64,000 nt of DNA from Marvania coccoides (GCA_963854735.1 OY978104.1:806001-870000), one strand, 5' to 3'. Shown: positions 35,758-48,151, numbered from the stretch's first letter. Numbers and translations are program-made. Notes: generated by a model not told the origin, from the letters alone.

Positions 35758-37165
35758 CTAGCGCGCCACCAAAGCTGGGGCAGCCACAGCCGCCGCCGCT
35801 GCCGGCATCAGCGAGAACGCTTCAGCAGCCCTCTGCACATCATCCACGATTACTCCGTGCACCCCCAGCTCCTCCTGCTGCCTCACCCACTCCGGGTCGT
35901 CGTTGCGCGTGCCGTAGGTCATCACCTGCAGCCCCAGCTGCCGCGCTTGGGCCACCGCCAGCGGGTGCTGCTCCAGCACAAAACTCTCAAAAATCACGCC
36001 CTCCAGCCGCGATTCCGCCGCGAACTGCAGTGCAGCCGACACGCTGGTGCGCCGCAGGTCGACGTGAGGGTACGCCCCGCCGCCCGACAGAAACATCACC
36101 GGAATTTCCGGCTGTCGAAGTTTCAACTCCAGGCACACTTCAGGGTCGAAGGATGAAAACATGACAGCTCGCCGGGGGGCGGGACCTTCTTCCCCGTGCG
36201 CTGCTTCCACCGCCGCGAGCGTCGCGCTCACCACGCGCTCCACTTCTTCAGCTGGAGTCCTATCCACGTCACAAGGCGTTGTCATTTTCACTTCAATATC
36301 GAATGCGACGTTGGGAGGCAGTTTTGCAAAGACTTCCGCCAGAGTGGGGAAGTTGTCCTCGGTGTGCACCTCCCAAGGGTGCAAACTGGGCTCGAACGGT
36401 ACCGCAGGCGTGTCAGTTCGGTGTTTGCGGAGGAGGCGTTTCACGGCCCGCGGACTGCCGCCTAGAGGGCTGCCCCCCAGCGGGGAAGACCCCAGGATGC
36501 TGCCGTTGACCGAAGACATGGCGTCGTCGTCGCTGGCCAGGTCGAGAGAGGTCAAATCGCTGCTGGAGTTGATGGGGGCGAGGCCCTTGAAATCAGCCAC
36601 CGATAGGTGTTTGACCATTGAGCTGGTGGGGCTGGCTGCGTCGCCGAATATCAAGTAGTTGTCGTGGAAGATCACGGGCACGCCGTCAGCGGTCACTTGG
36701 ACGTCGAATTCGATGAAAGTGGCACCGGCTTGGGCAGCGGCGAGAAACGAGCTGACGGTGTTTTCTCGGAATTTTTGGGAGTTGTAGTGAGAGAGAGGGC
36801 CGTGCGCCGCCCACTCATTGGCTCCAAGGCCGCGGTGGCCGCCCAGGGAGATCCGCCCGGCCCCAAATTCTAGCATTTGGGCAAAATAATTTGCTGGCAG
36901 TCGACCTTGGGCTGCCGACAGCTGCAAGCAAAAACGTGAGATTAGCGCGTCAGGATGGTCAGTTGTGCGTTTCCCACCCCATCGAGGTCGAAACAAGGAG
37001 ACTGGAGCGGGAAGAGACGCCGTTTTCGAGAAAATGTGTGAGTTTAGCTGTTAGATCGGCATTTTGAGGGAATCCGACGCTCACCATCTCTACTTCGGCG
37101 GTTTGGACGACCTCGTCGCATTGAATAGCCCTTAAGGGGGGTACAAGGGCGCAGGGGGGCTCCAT
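35758..37165 (-). CDS. Glycerophosphodiester phosphodiesterase (GDPD)
   Basis: Hydrolyses glycerophosphodiesters from lipid turnover to glycerol-3-phosphate and an alcohol, often in phosphate recycling. Exons are 37165-37085 and 36921-35758, encoding 414 aa. The barrel starts with SLGGHRGLGANEWA (catalytic His), then FRENTVSSFLAAAQAGATFIEFDVQVT (metal-binding Glu and Asp) and PVIFHDNYL (second catalytic His). A Ser/Gly-rich insert with repeats of SPLGG sits near residue 155. FDIEVKMTTP supplies another acidic metal ligand. The protein ends in an Ala-rich tail. Start Met at 37165 was chosen as the first in the conserved part; the frame stays open further upstream. No SPX domain is visible. Confidence 0.88.
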
Positions 37166-37404
37166 GGGGGCTGAGGGCGAAAACTTATGTGCTGGGAATG
37201 CGTTTTTTATTTTGAGTTTCGGCCGTGCCCCTGGGCCGGCTGTTGAATTTGTTTGAACAAGGTGGCAATGTGGTTGCATCATGAATTGATGAAAACTCGC
37301 AACGCAGCATCTGCGAATATTTTTTCTTCTCACGTTTATTCCTCACTTTCCAATGTGCCGCCACGTGCACGCGAGGTCGTTACACTCACAAATCACATTA
37401 TCAA

Positions 37405-40400
37405 TTACTGCTCTCCTGTGGGCAGTACCACCAGATGCCGCATCGTGGGCCGCCCGTGGGGGCAGTTCCACGGCGACTGCAGCGTTGACAGGTGCTCCAA
37501 AATCCGCTCCATAGTGCCTCGATTCAACGCCTTTCCAATCATTATCGACGACCGGCACGCCCGGGACGCCAGCATCGCGCGCACCCGCGACGGGCGCACC
37601 AACGGGGGGGACCTGCTGCCTCCCTTGCCACCTTCCATTGCCATTCCAATACCGCTGGCACCTCCTAAAGGAGCCCCCAGCTCCCCAGACTCCAGCATCC
37701 CCACCATTTCCATCACGTCATCCTCCCCGAAGGTCACCCCTTTACTGAAGGGCACTGCCGCCAGCAGGAGGCCGCCATTGGCGTCGTCCCTGAATTCAAA
37801 CCCGTTGCTGCGAAACACGTCGAGGTTGTTGCGCACGGTGAGCTGCTCAGCGGGGGACAGCCCCAGGGGCTGCGGGTGCAGCAGCGGCTGCCGGTTGAGC
37901 GCCGTGGTGCGCTGCAGCCGCTCAAAGTTGTACTTTTCGTCTGCGAAGGGAGAACAAACAAATAAATAACGATGGATTTTTCCAAACAGCCTCAATGGGT
38001 ATTTTTGTCTAAACTTTGATAAGATAAAGAAATCTTAAGGCATTTTCATCACAAATAAGGGGCAGCAATTTTGCAATATTAACAACAAAAACAACATGCT
38101 CATCATCTGCCCAGGCATTCTGGGGGCTAACCTGATGCGTGCTGGTCGATGATGAAGAGGTCCCGTCCCAGGCGCGCCACGATGAATCCGAGGTTGAACT
38201 GCCCCAGCACCGTCAGCCGCTTGAAGTCTGTCTTTTTGAAGGTTCGCTCCAGCTCACGCTCCGCCACTGCATCCGCCTGGAAAAGGAGGAAAATAAAGAG
38301 AATGGATGAGCTTAATAATAAAAATTGTAGGAATAAGTTTGAAGGTAGTAAAATGAGATGAAAACGAAATTGAAGATTAAAAATAAAATCGACAAAATGA
38401 TTAATTAATTAATTTCTTTACCTGCTCTCTGGTGACGCTCTTATCTCCAGGGACAGCGCCTCCCCCAGCCAAGGAAGCTGCAGCGAAGCGGACGGCGCGC
38501 TCGTCATGGCTGCTGCCGTTGCTTTCTTTCCTCCCTGCTGCCGCCGCCGCCAACGCTGCTCTTCTCACTTGCTGCCAGTCCACCGTTATCGCAGCGCCAC
38601 TGGCCACTGCTGCAGCGTACTCTCCCTCTTCCTCTTCCCCAATCGCGCCATCTTCCGCAGCCAAAGTCCCTTTCTTCTCGTCTTCTTCTCCTTCAGAGGG
38701 AGGAGAATCGGCATCTGCTGGCTTCGCTGCTGCCACCGCCGCAGCCCGATCGTCGAGGTCCATAATCTCTATGTCTTCCTCTTCATCTACTCCTGCCTCC
38801 TCGCCATCGTCCGCAGCTGCCGCCTTCTCTCTGCCACCGCCACCAACGTTGCCGCCGTTCTCTGCCACCGCTTCGCTGCCCGGCACAACCTCCGCTCCCG
38901 CAATCTTCCCTCCAGAAACCTCCAAGGCCAATGATCTTGCTGCTGCTAGGCTACCCACTCCCGCCACAGCAGTATCAGCAGCAGTAAGATCTCCAATCTC
39001 TGCCGTCACCTCCGCAGCCCCCATTCCTTCCTCTTCTGCCGCAACCGCTACAATTCTTGATGCTTCACCAGCAACCGCAGCAGCCTTCCCTTCCTCTCCA
39101 CCACCACCACCCCTCTCGTTCTCTTTTTCCTCCTCCTCCTCCTCCTCCGCTGACTGCACCGCTGCCACAGCCGCTCTGCGGGAAGCAGCTGCCGCAGTGA
39201 CGTCTCGGTTGAATCCAAACGCCAGAAGTGACGGCTGGGAGGCACCCACAGGCTCTTTCTTGACCCCCACGGCAGGTTTCCGACCAGCCGGTGCTCCCAA
39301 AGCAAAAGAACTCAGATCCAGGGCAGGACCGGCTCTTCTCTTCGCTGGCGGCTGCTCTTCTTCGTCCTCGCCCTCGCTGCCGCCTTCCTCCACACCAGGA
39401 GACCCTCCTTCATGCCCCTCCGCCTCATCTCCTTCCTCCTCATCTTCGTCCGCCATGTCAGCATCTTCAGCCTCTTTTCGCCCCCTGGCAGCGCTCCTGC
39501 TCGCCTCTCCGTTGCCCCGCCACTTGCTGCCGCTGCCGTGCTGCGTCTGGGGGTAGGTGCTCAGCTCATACCGCGCTCTAGAAGGCTCCCAAATTTCAGC
39601 CAGGCCCCGGTGCAGCCCCGCGAGCGCCTCCGCTTCGCCGTGCAGCAACACCTTGCGTTTGTCGGGAGTTACGTTGATGTCGTACGCGTCTGGAGACAGC
39701 CGCAGGTCTAGCACCGCCATGGGGCGCGAGGTAGCAGCAGCAGGACTAGACAGCGTTCGAAACGCCTCATTCAGCGTTTTTGCCGCCTTTGGCCAGTCCA
39801 CGGGGCGGCCGTTGACGAAGAAAAACTGCCGATCGCCTGCTGCGCGCCCAGACCCACCCCCTGCGGTCGCTTTTGACACCAAACCAACGACCCTGCACCC
39901 TTTGCAAACTTCAAAGTCGACGGGCTCTAACGAAGCCGCAGTTTTGCCGCCAAACAGCGCGATTATGTTGTCGCGTACCGACGGCGCCGCCTGGGTGGAC
40001 ACCACCACGGTTCTCGCCCCAGAAGCGGTCTGGTTGGTGCAAACCAGCCGGAGGTTGGTGGAAATCAGGGCGTAGGCCTGCAGAAGGGACACCAGGCGGG
40101 CGTACTCGCGCTTCAGCCCGCGCTGAAACTCGCGATGGCGAACTGGGAGGCGGCGGAAGAGCCCGGAAACCGCGATTGTAGTGCCCACTGCCCGCGGTGC
40201 AGCGGAGCGGTTGGAAAGGTTGCCAGAGTGATCGTAGGTGAGCCGAGAGCCGGTCTCCTCGTCCGCGGTACGGGTGACGACCGCCACGTCGGCCACCGCG
40301 CACAGAGAAGACAGCGCTTCGCCGCGAAAGCCGAAGCTCGAGAGCTGGGCGAGGTCGTCAAAGGAAGAAAGCTTGGAGGTGTGGTACTTGAGCATCAGGG

Positions 40401-40620
40401 CTTGGCAATCGGCGGGTTTCACGCCGTGTCCGTTGTCCGCCACCTCGATGAGCTCGCTGCCGTGCTCCTTGAGGCGGACTTCGATGGAAGTGGCGCCGGC
40501 GTCGAGGCTGTTTTCCACCAGCTCCTTCACGGCGGTGGCAAGGTCCAGGATGACTTGGCCGCTGCAAATGCGGTGCACCGCCGCCTTGTCGATGGGCTTG
40601 ATGCCCGGAGCAGCCATCAT
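37405..40620 (-). CDS. PMS2: PMS2-type MutL mismatch-repair protein
   Basis: Endonuclease subunit of MutL-alpha in mismatch repair, partnering MLH1. Exons are 40620-38422, 38276-38132 and 37940-37405, encoding 959 aa. The GHKL ATPase is complete: [33 protein letters not shown] and [13 protein letters not shown]. It is followed by [10 protein letters not shown] central ~350-residue linker is extremely acidic and Ala-rich, with long runs of Glu. The C-terminal domain has the endonuclease motif DQHASDEKYNFE, restored exactly across the second intron, plus [12 protein letters not shown] and [11 protein letters not shown]. The endonuclease motif marks PMS2 (yeast Pms1) rather than MLH1. The long acidic linker is the only odd point. 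Either of two adjacent ATGs may be the start. Confidence 0.95.
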
Positions 40621-41385
40621 ATTGATTTAATTTTCGAAAATTGAATAAATTGTTTCAACAATTCAATGCTCCTTGTTTGTAGCCTCTCCATTGTTTGATA
40701 TGTTCCAAAATCGAATGCACAATTTTAAAATTCCCTTGCAGGGAGGACAAAGGGTGGTAAAGGAGTGTAAAAGTTGGAGCCCAAAATAATTTGAATATTG
40801 AGCAGGCTTTCAAGGCAAACAGCAAACACTAGGCATAACTAAACTAAACTTTGATGTTCTTCGGTCATCATAATTTCTATTGGAGTCGTTTGGAAGGGCT
40901 GTTTCTCAGAAATTTTAGAATTTCCACAAGTAATGTTAATAGATTGCCAGTGTTTGAAGCTGCCCCCTCCCCCCACCCCCCACCCCGACCGCACCAACCC
41001 ACCAGTGCTACTCACGACTCCAAGTGGGGTGAAAATTTCCTGAAAATTCGCGGTCTCCTTTTGACAAAGTAAAAAGACGGCAGTCCGCCGGTGCTGACAC
41101 GAGGCTAAATGTTTTCAATGGCATCGTGGCTTCTCGAACGTCAATGGAACCTGTCAAGATTGGGTTCCCACCAACGTCACGTTCTGTGTGTGCTTCATGC
41201 AGTCCATCACTCCAATTTCGATAAAACTATCGGTGCATTAGTGACGTCGAGTGTTCCAGCGAATCGCAGGATGTTCATTTTTTTTTCTCCCTTGGATTTC
41301 TTACGGCATGGCCCAATTGTTTAATGTATTGCATGTTTAGAAAACTGGGCAGGAATAAATAACACTCAGACTGCAGACTGCATTT
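40621..41385. other. Intergenic region, no gene seen
   Basis: About 765 bp upstream of PMS2 and downstream of the serpin gene. A C-rich patch lies near 40965-40990. A 71-codon open frame at 41109-41324 (+) shows no convincing coding character. Confidence 0.4.
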
Positions 41386-43532
41386 TCATGAACAGCAGCA
41401 CTGCAATATTGCAGGTTTTTTCTTGCTTTGGCGGCTGTTTGCATGGGCATTCCATTCATCAGCTTCGCTCTCCTTCCACTCCTCAGGTTCATACACCTCT
41501 CCGCAGAAAAGTGCCACCCCCGTTGCTTTGTGCACAATTGTAAAAACAAACGGCCGGTCAAAATCGATGCACCACTCGGGGGGCGGTGGGGGCGGCGCCA
41601 TTGCCGCAGTTTCGCACATCGCCATGTGGGTCACAGCCGCCGCCACTGTGCCCTGTTCGTTCACCTTGCAAAACAACTTTTGCCCCACTTTACCGACTGC
41701 CATACCGACGCCCTTTGCAATGCGGGTGAAGTCGTCCCCGGGCCCAAAGAGGCTCCCGAGACCGGCTTCCGTCAGTGCCGCCTCCAGATCCGTCGCAAAA
41801 TCCACCTCGAAGCGAGGCAGAGAGAGGTTAATGGCTGTCACTGTGGGCCCATCCCCCGCTGCAATCCAATCTAGGCAGCCAACGCCACCGAGCTCTGCCG
41901 TTTCAGGGCTTTCCCCCCCTGAAAGCGCACATAGCAGGGCGCCACGACAGGCCGTCAGCGCCTGGCCGTAGTCGTGCCCAGATTTTAAGGTCAAGGGGCC
42001 TTTGTAACTGCGATCAAACCTGTTTTCTATTTCCCCCGTCGGCATTGCTACGATGGCAGCGTAAGCCCCGCCTTTGTACGCGAGCTTGGCCGCCACGCAC
42101 TCTATGGCAGGAGCTCCGTCAGGCAGAGGGGCCAGCAGTTTGGCTCCCAATGCAGCGGCATGAGTCCGTTTATTGTAGCTCTTGTGATATTTTTGACGCA
42201 TGCAAGCCGAGTCCATCATGCCACCCTGCAGGCGGTAGAATGGGCGGGAGCAGGAGGTGCTCCTGCAGCAGACACTTCAATCATTTTAAGCACTTAATCA
42301 TTTTTTTCATTTAACCGCCAAAAACGCAGATTTTTGAAGGGGGGAATTGTATGCAGTTGGATTTTGCATGGTTATAAATGAAATCGTGTATCAATGCGGA
42401 AGAAAAGAATACAAACCCGCTGTTGGGCATCCTCACCTTTCAAAAGTCGACTCCCAGGTGCCTTTAAAATACACAGCGTTGGTCAGCAGCAGCTGCACAT
42501 TCAGCTCGGCAATATCAAGACCAATGCTTTTTATTTTCCCACGGGTTGCTCTCGCCACCCAGTTGTCGACATCGTCGCCGCCCACGAGCGGGGCAACATG
42601 GGCTGCAAATAATTTATCAAGAGTTTCGATGTAACTTGGCAGCAACTCGATCGATGGGGCCACCCACGCAGCGCAGGCGTCAGCCACGATGAGGTGCGTT
42701 CCATCGCTTTTCTCTGTGATTAACGCCGTAACGGTTTTCAAACAGGACATCACGTCATCGGTGCTGGTTTCGTTGGTGTGAGAAAAGGCGGCCAAGAGCT
42801 GCCTGTGTGAGGAGCTGCCAGGTTGAACGCCTTCAAGTGCCATTGCAAGTATGTGGGCAACGCCCCATGGACTCAGAAAGGTTGCTTTACTGTCCTGACG
42901 AGACTGCACGGACGGTGAAAAAAAAACAGTCAGGAATTGCTACATTGAAGTTTCCGCGGATTGCAGCATTGATGCACGCCTCACCTGCACCCCTGCAAAT
43001 AGTGCGTTGCCCAATGAATTCACCTCCTTTGCCAGAAGCTCGGGTCCGTAAATCGACATAGGATTTTTTGAAAATAAAATTAAAATTTTCGAGTCTGCAG
43101 CCCTGGTTCCTTGTTTTACGTGCTTCAGATTGAAATATATAGCAAAATAAATAAATGTTATAAATGGCAAAGCAATTCTACAATGCGTTTGCCGAAAAAC
43201 GTTTCTATCATCATTACTTATTTTTCCGACACCTCGAATAATATCATATTCCGAAGCTTGAAATTTAAATATTCGTCTTGCCTACGGGAGGCGATCAGGC
43301 AAGAGGAAACCCATTAATGTAGACCCCCTACCCCCCCCCCCCCTGCATCTGCGTCCCCGAAGTAGAGGCTGCAAATGTTGCCAGCTATACTGTTGGCCTT
43401 CACCTCAACGCTGCCTTGTCTCGGGTTCCCCCCGCCATTCACGATGGAGACAGGCAACGTCGAGACCAAGGGCAGGGCAGAGCAAATAACCAAGGCCAGC
43501 AACGTTACTGCCATGCTCCGAAATGTACGCAT
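41386..43532 (-). CDS. Secreted serpin (serine/cysteine protease inhibitor fold)
   Basis: Four exons are proposed: 43532-43332, 43122-42985, 42903-42437 and 42262-41386, encoding about 560 aa. Exon 1 carries a signal peptide (MAVTLLALVICSALPLVST) and ends in a poly-G run at its donor, so its join is the weakest. Serpin landmarks are FLSPWGVAHILAMALEG, NWVARATRGKIKSIG, LLLTNAVYFKGTWESTF and the breach strand RPFYRLQGGMMDSACMRQKY, restored across the third join. The reactive-centre hinge reads NEQGTVAAAVTHM: Gly-Thr then small residues, as in inhibitory serpins. It is followed by a Pro run and FDRPFVFTIVH. The scissile bond would lie near CETAAM, so the target protease class cannot be named. 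The protein has about 100 extra N-terminal residues and a basic C-terminal tail. Confidence 0.85.
43331..43343. repeat. C13/G13 homopolymer at serpin exon 1 donor
   Basis: Thirteen C on the + strand. On the coding strand the run immediately precedes the proposed GTAGG donor, so its exact length decides the reading frame into exon 2. Confidence 0.9.
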
Positions 43533-43933
43533 TGTTGCACTTGAATCAAATTTTGGATTGTTTGTCCGAATAGGTAATCGGAAGTTTTTGTCACCTCAAA
43601 TAATGGAAGTGGCTGTATAATGCCTGTCTCGAGAATCGTTTTACTCGATACTTAATTTACATGTATAAAATGGCCGCCATACAAAAAAACGAACGTGTAG
43701 ACACGTCTCAGTACTCTCAGTACTGACGTGACATAAAGGACAAGGACTGACGCGGCACATATAAGACTTATAATATAAGACTCGGACTGAAATTACGCGA
43801 TGGATCTGAACTGGCTTAAATTAAATAATTCTTGTTAAAGGGGCGTGGAACAAGTTAAGTTCAACAATAGTAAGTTTTTGCCTATGGTTGCCCCCCTAAA
43901 ATAACCAATAGAGCAATTTCATTCACATTCCTG
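43533..43933. promoter_or_regulatory. Serpin upstream region with tandem palindromic motif
   Basis: About 400 bp between the serpin start and the EXOSC8 stop, both on the - strand. At 43702-43730 a 9-bp unit, CTCAGTACT, is repeated in tandem and flanked by CACGT and GACGTG, giving an imperfect inverted repeat. TGACGTG is a bZIP-type core. Regulation of the serpin gene through it is inference. Confidence 0.4.
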
Positions 43934-44971
43934 CTATCGCTGCTGCAACGCCGCCTCCAGGATGCCCCTCACGTCCGCTGCCCTCGCTTTTGCCGCCTCA
44001 TGGCACTCCTGCAGCGCCTCCTGTGTCAAGTTCGCCCTCCCGCCAGGCTTTTCAACCGCCACCAGCTGTCCCACCTCATCCACTGCCACCACCAGCATCG
44101 AAGCCACCATCTCTTCCTCCTCAGCAGTGGGATCTATCAACAATCGGCCACCGTGCAAGGCACACGTCAACCATACCGGAATAAATCGCAGCTCCAGCGC
44201 TCGCTGCTGCTCCTCTTCTCCTCCATCCCACGCCACAGAAGTCTTCGCCACGCATCCGTCTGCGCTGCGCTTGGCCAGCGCATCGCCAGTGCCTTTTTCA
44301 ACGTGGGGAAGGCGAAGCGCACGAAGCGCTGCAATGGCGGCCAAGGCGCAGGCCTCGTGCAGCGCACCGTCGTCATCCAGGACGTACACGTCGATGGACA
44401 ACGCCCACGCTGATTTTCCGGGATCTATGCACAGCTGACAAAGGTCTAAAAGGCCTTTTTGGGCAGCGGTAGCAGTGTTGCCCGTGCTGGTGGTTTCTGT
44501 GTCGCTGCCGATGATTACGGCGCTCAGTTGCTCCGCCAGAACTTCGCCACGCTCTGAGGGGCGGCCTGGGCGGCAGTGCGGGGAGCACATTGGCGCCATT
44601 TCGATTTCTAAAGCTGCGGAACCTTGGTCCGGTCGATTGCCAGTTGCTGGCGTGATTTCGCACTTGATCCCGGCTAAAACGGTGGTAGACCCTACTTTAA
44701 CGAGTGCTGAAGCGTCTGCGGTGGTCACCACGCCCAGGCTGACGCTCACAGGGCGGGCTCGGGCCAGCGGGCGGCCGTCAGGACGGACTGAGCAGAAAAA
44801 GGCAAATTAGTACTAATTAAAGAGATGATGGAAGCTGTGGGAATATTTGCTCAATATAATAGTTTATTGCATATATTTACCAGCTTGTTCGACGAACTTG
44901 GCGAAATATTGGTCGGGGTAGATGCGCTTGAACGCCTCAGCTTGGAGGAAGGCATCAGAGGAGCCTGCCAT
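43934..44971 (-). CDS. EXOSC8: Exosome ring subunit RRP43/EXOSC8 (RNase PH fold)
   Basis: Non-catalytic RNase PH-like subunit of the RNA exosome core, which degrades and trims RNA in nucleus and cytosol. Exons are 44971-44881 and 44787-43934, encoding 314 aa. Exon 1 has AFKRIYPDQYFAKFVEQA, the N-terminal helix typical of RRP43/RRP42. The join gives VRPDGRPLARARPV, then GSTTVLAGIKCEI. The second half has IDPGKSAWALSIDVYVLDDDG and LLIDPTAEEEEMVASMLVV, the standard RNase PH strands, and VEKPGGRANL near the end. RRP43 was preferred to RRP42 and RRP45 on the DGxxxEAC and MCSPHCRPGRPSE segments, with some uncertainty. It is head-to-head with PRP17, with 312 bp between starts. Confidence 0.85.
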
Positions 44972-45283
44972 GGCGGCTGGCGATGTGATGGGTGTCTGGT
45001 TTTAAAATAATAAATGTAAAAAGCGATGCATGCAAGAACTTTTGGGGCAAAACCAGCTTCTTCTTCAAAAATCAAGAAAAAACTGGCTGAAATGAAAGCA
45101 AAACAAAACCAATTAATTTTATTAAAATATCGGCTGTGTAGAATTGTTGAGGCTCAAGAACAGCGAACAAAACTCTCAGTTTTTTTTCGCTCACATCAAA
45201 TTTATTTTTTGCAATTCACTCCCTGAGGGCTGTTCATGTGATCAAGTAACTTAAGCACACTCGTAAAAGATAAGGAACACACC

Positions 45284-47462
45284 ATGGATTTAATCGCTGA
45301 CTACAGGTGCGCTTACATGAAATAAATCATCACTCAAACTGAGGCATGTTCTCCTTCTATCCTCCACCGTGTTTCTCATCTTCCCCATTACCCTGCCTTG
45401 CAGCGACGACGGCGCCGCCTCGCCCAGCGCAGCGCCCGTTGGCGGGGCCAGCCTGCCTGCCATCTCAGCCGCCCCCGATGTATGGCAATATTTTATTTAT
45501 TCCCTCCCCCCTAATTTAATTTAAAAATGCCAACCTAACATTCCTTCTTTCTTTTCTCGCTTTCTTCCCAGGTCGACACCACCGGCATCGTCCTCGTGGA
45601 TAACAAAGCAGTCCCCCTGGGAGACGCCCTGCACCTGCTACGTAAGCTTTTCAACCTTAAAACCCCCTCTTTTCTCTTCCTTTACTCATCTGGAATCAGA
45701 TATAAACTCTGTCTCCGACATTCATCACGCATTTCTGCATATTTTGAGACCTTTCTCACATTTTTTCACCCCCAATATGTCAATTTTATTCATGCAGCGA
45801 GCGCAGCTCGCATGGTAGCCTACAATTTGCCGGCAGACCAAATGCACGCGCCATCCTACGGCCCCGTCAACCCCGCTGAACGCGGTGGCATGCCCGCTGG
45901 CATGCGCAACCACTGGGCGGGCCACGCAGAGGACGCTCACCTGAGCAGCTACGCTTTTGACGAGCAGTTCCACACCTTCCACTCTTACGGCTTCGCAGCG
46001 GACCCTGGGGGGTCAGGGTCCCTTGTCGCCGCGAAAACTGGCGTTCCCGGAGCCGCCCCCTTCCCCGAGCAGCCCGCTAAGCGTCAGAAAACTGAAGTAG
46101 GCGGCGAAAAAGCTGCGCAGGCGGTGGACCCCACCGCGCCGTTCCGGCTGCGCACGCGGCAGCCTTGGGCGGAGAAGGAGGTCGCGGTTGCGGAGCTCAC
46201 GGAGGAGCAGCGTGCCATGGTGGCCGCTTTGAAGGAAGAAAAAGCCGAGAAAGCGGCTGCTCAAGGCGTCGGAGGGAAGGCCGGCACCGAGCAATCCATC
46301 TTCCACGGCGCCGCGGAGCGCGACTACCAGGGTCGGTCGTGGGTGGAGCCCCCCGCGGACCACCGCCGCGAAGCGCAAACCTGCTTCCTCCCCAAACGCT
46401 GCTTGCATTCGTACTCGGGGCACACCAAGGGCGTCAACGCAGTTCGCTTCTTCCCGCAGACCGGGCACCTCATGCTCACGGCCGGGTTGGACGGCAAAGT
46501 CAAGGTGTGGGACGTTTTCAACGACCACAAGGTCATGCGCACCTACCTGGGCCACTCAAAGGGCGTGAGGGACGCCTGGTTTTTTCCTGACGGGCGGCAG
46601 TTTGTCACCTCTGCCTACGACAAGTCCATCAAGGTGTGGGACACGGAGACGGGCGTGGTGGTGGCAAAGTTTGGGGAGGGGCAGATGGCGTACACCGTGC
46701 GGTGTCACCCAGACCCAGGGGAGCCTTCGGTGCTGCTGGCGGGAATGCAAAACAAAAAGATTGTGCAGTTTGACGTGCGCACCGGGGACGTGGTGCAGGA
46801 GTACGACTACCACCTGGGACCCGTCAACACGGTGACGTTCATCGACGAGAACCGCCGCTTCATGTCCACCAGCGGTGAGTTGTTAGCGTTGTTTTTTCCA
46901 GCACTTACTGTGGTTTGTTTCCCCCTTTTTTATTTTCAGCCAATTTGTCACTCCCAGTTCAGAAATAGTTTCTTCACAAATATTGACCCCCTTCCTCCTT
47001 GTCTTTCGCCCAATAATACTTTTGTTATACACAGACGACAAGAGCATTCGCGTGTGGGAGTTTGGCATCCCCGTGCAAGTCAAGGTCATCGCAGAACCCA
47101 CCATGCACGCCATCTCCGCCGCCTCGCTGTCCCCCAACGGCAAGTGGTGGCTGGGGCAGTCAGCAGACAACCAAATCGTTACCTACTCGGCCAACGATCG
47201 AGTGAAGCAAAACCGCAAAAAAATCTTCAAGGGGCACACCACCGCGGGGTACGCGTGCCACGTGGGGGTGTCGCACGACGACCGCTATGTAATTTCGGGG
47301 TCAGGGGACGGGAAGCTGTTTGTATGGGACTGGAAGAACACAAAAATTCTGAGGTCGTTGAAAGGACATGAGGGGCCCTGTGTGGGGGTGGAGTGGCACC
47401 CCCTAGACACGTCCAAGGTGGCGACGTGCGGCTGGGACGGGCTGGTCAAGTTGTGGGATTAA
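45284..47462 (+). CDS. CDC40: Pre-mRNA splicing factor PRP17/CDC40 (WD40)
   Basis: Second-step spliceosome factor. Exons are 45284-45306, 45404-45479, 45572-45641, 45798-46874 and 47035-47462, encoding 557 aa. The N-terminal part has the PRP17-specific segment YNLPADQMHAPSYGPVNPA, and before the propeller ERDYQGRSWVEPPAD and KRCLHSYSGHTKGVNA. Seven WD40 blades follow, including GLDGKVKVWD, SAYDKSIKVWDTETG, DDKSIRVWEFG (restored across the last intron) and GSGDGKLFVWDWKNTK, ending CGWDGLVKLWD. The three short 5' exons were placed by splice phase. Length is normal for the family. Confidence 0.95.
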
Positions 47463-48151
47463 AAAACGGTTGAAATGTAATGAGTAAAAGATACGAGCGT
47501 GAAGAGAAATGAATAGCAAAGCGAGATGGTTTCAAATTTTGAGGTTGGAAATTGTATTTTAGCTCTGTAAATGCAAGCTTGCAGCGCTTCTTTCCTACTA
47601 TGTGCGCATGCAAGTCGACCCTGCCATCAGAATGTCGATTTATTGTTTATTTATTTTCGACGCAGGATAAATTATATGGCATGGATGAGGTAAGTAAGAA
47701 AAGTGCATCAAATTAAAGGCCAGAAACTATGGCTTTCGATCTGCCCTTGGGAGAGTGCCCTTGGGAGATTGCAAAGGCGGCGGGATGGCCCTGGGAATTT
47801 ACAAATTAAAGCAACTATCTGTATTTTAATTGGGTTCAAATTTATTTTATACAATAAGAAGGTAATGAATTCAAGAATAGACAAGCGCATCATTAAGGAA
47901 ATAAACGTGAAGTAATTTCGGAAAGAATAAAAGAACAGAGCGGGACGCTAATATTTATATTTTGAGTGTTTAGACTCCGCACGACGGCAACAACGACCAC
48001 ACAGCAGAGGCGCAAGCTTAATCCTAACAATCAGTCAGGAGCCTACCGCCGCCCATGGAAAAGCGAAGTGAATATGCGGAGGAAAAGAAGGGAAAGGAGG
48101 TACCACAAACAAGATCGTATAGTGCTCTATCAAATGCTAACAAATAATTGT
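47463..48151. other. Convergent intergenic region
   Basis: About 690 AT-rich bases between convergent stops. Near 47743-47770 the unit TGCCCTTGGGAGA occurs twice in tandem. No gene recognised. Confidence 0.5.

Noticed and set aside
38432..39556. Long + strand open frame rich in Ser, Pro and Ala
   Set aside because: It is the complement of the acidic Ala/Glu linker of PMS2. GAG/GCG-rich exons leave the opposite strand open, and it has no domain or splice logic.
45026..45226. 66-codon Lys-rich + strand frame
   Set aside because: Lies in the AT-rich divergent promoter region of EXOSC8/PRP17; Lys/Gln/Leu content follows base composition.
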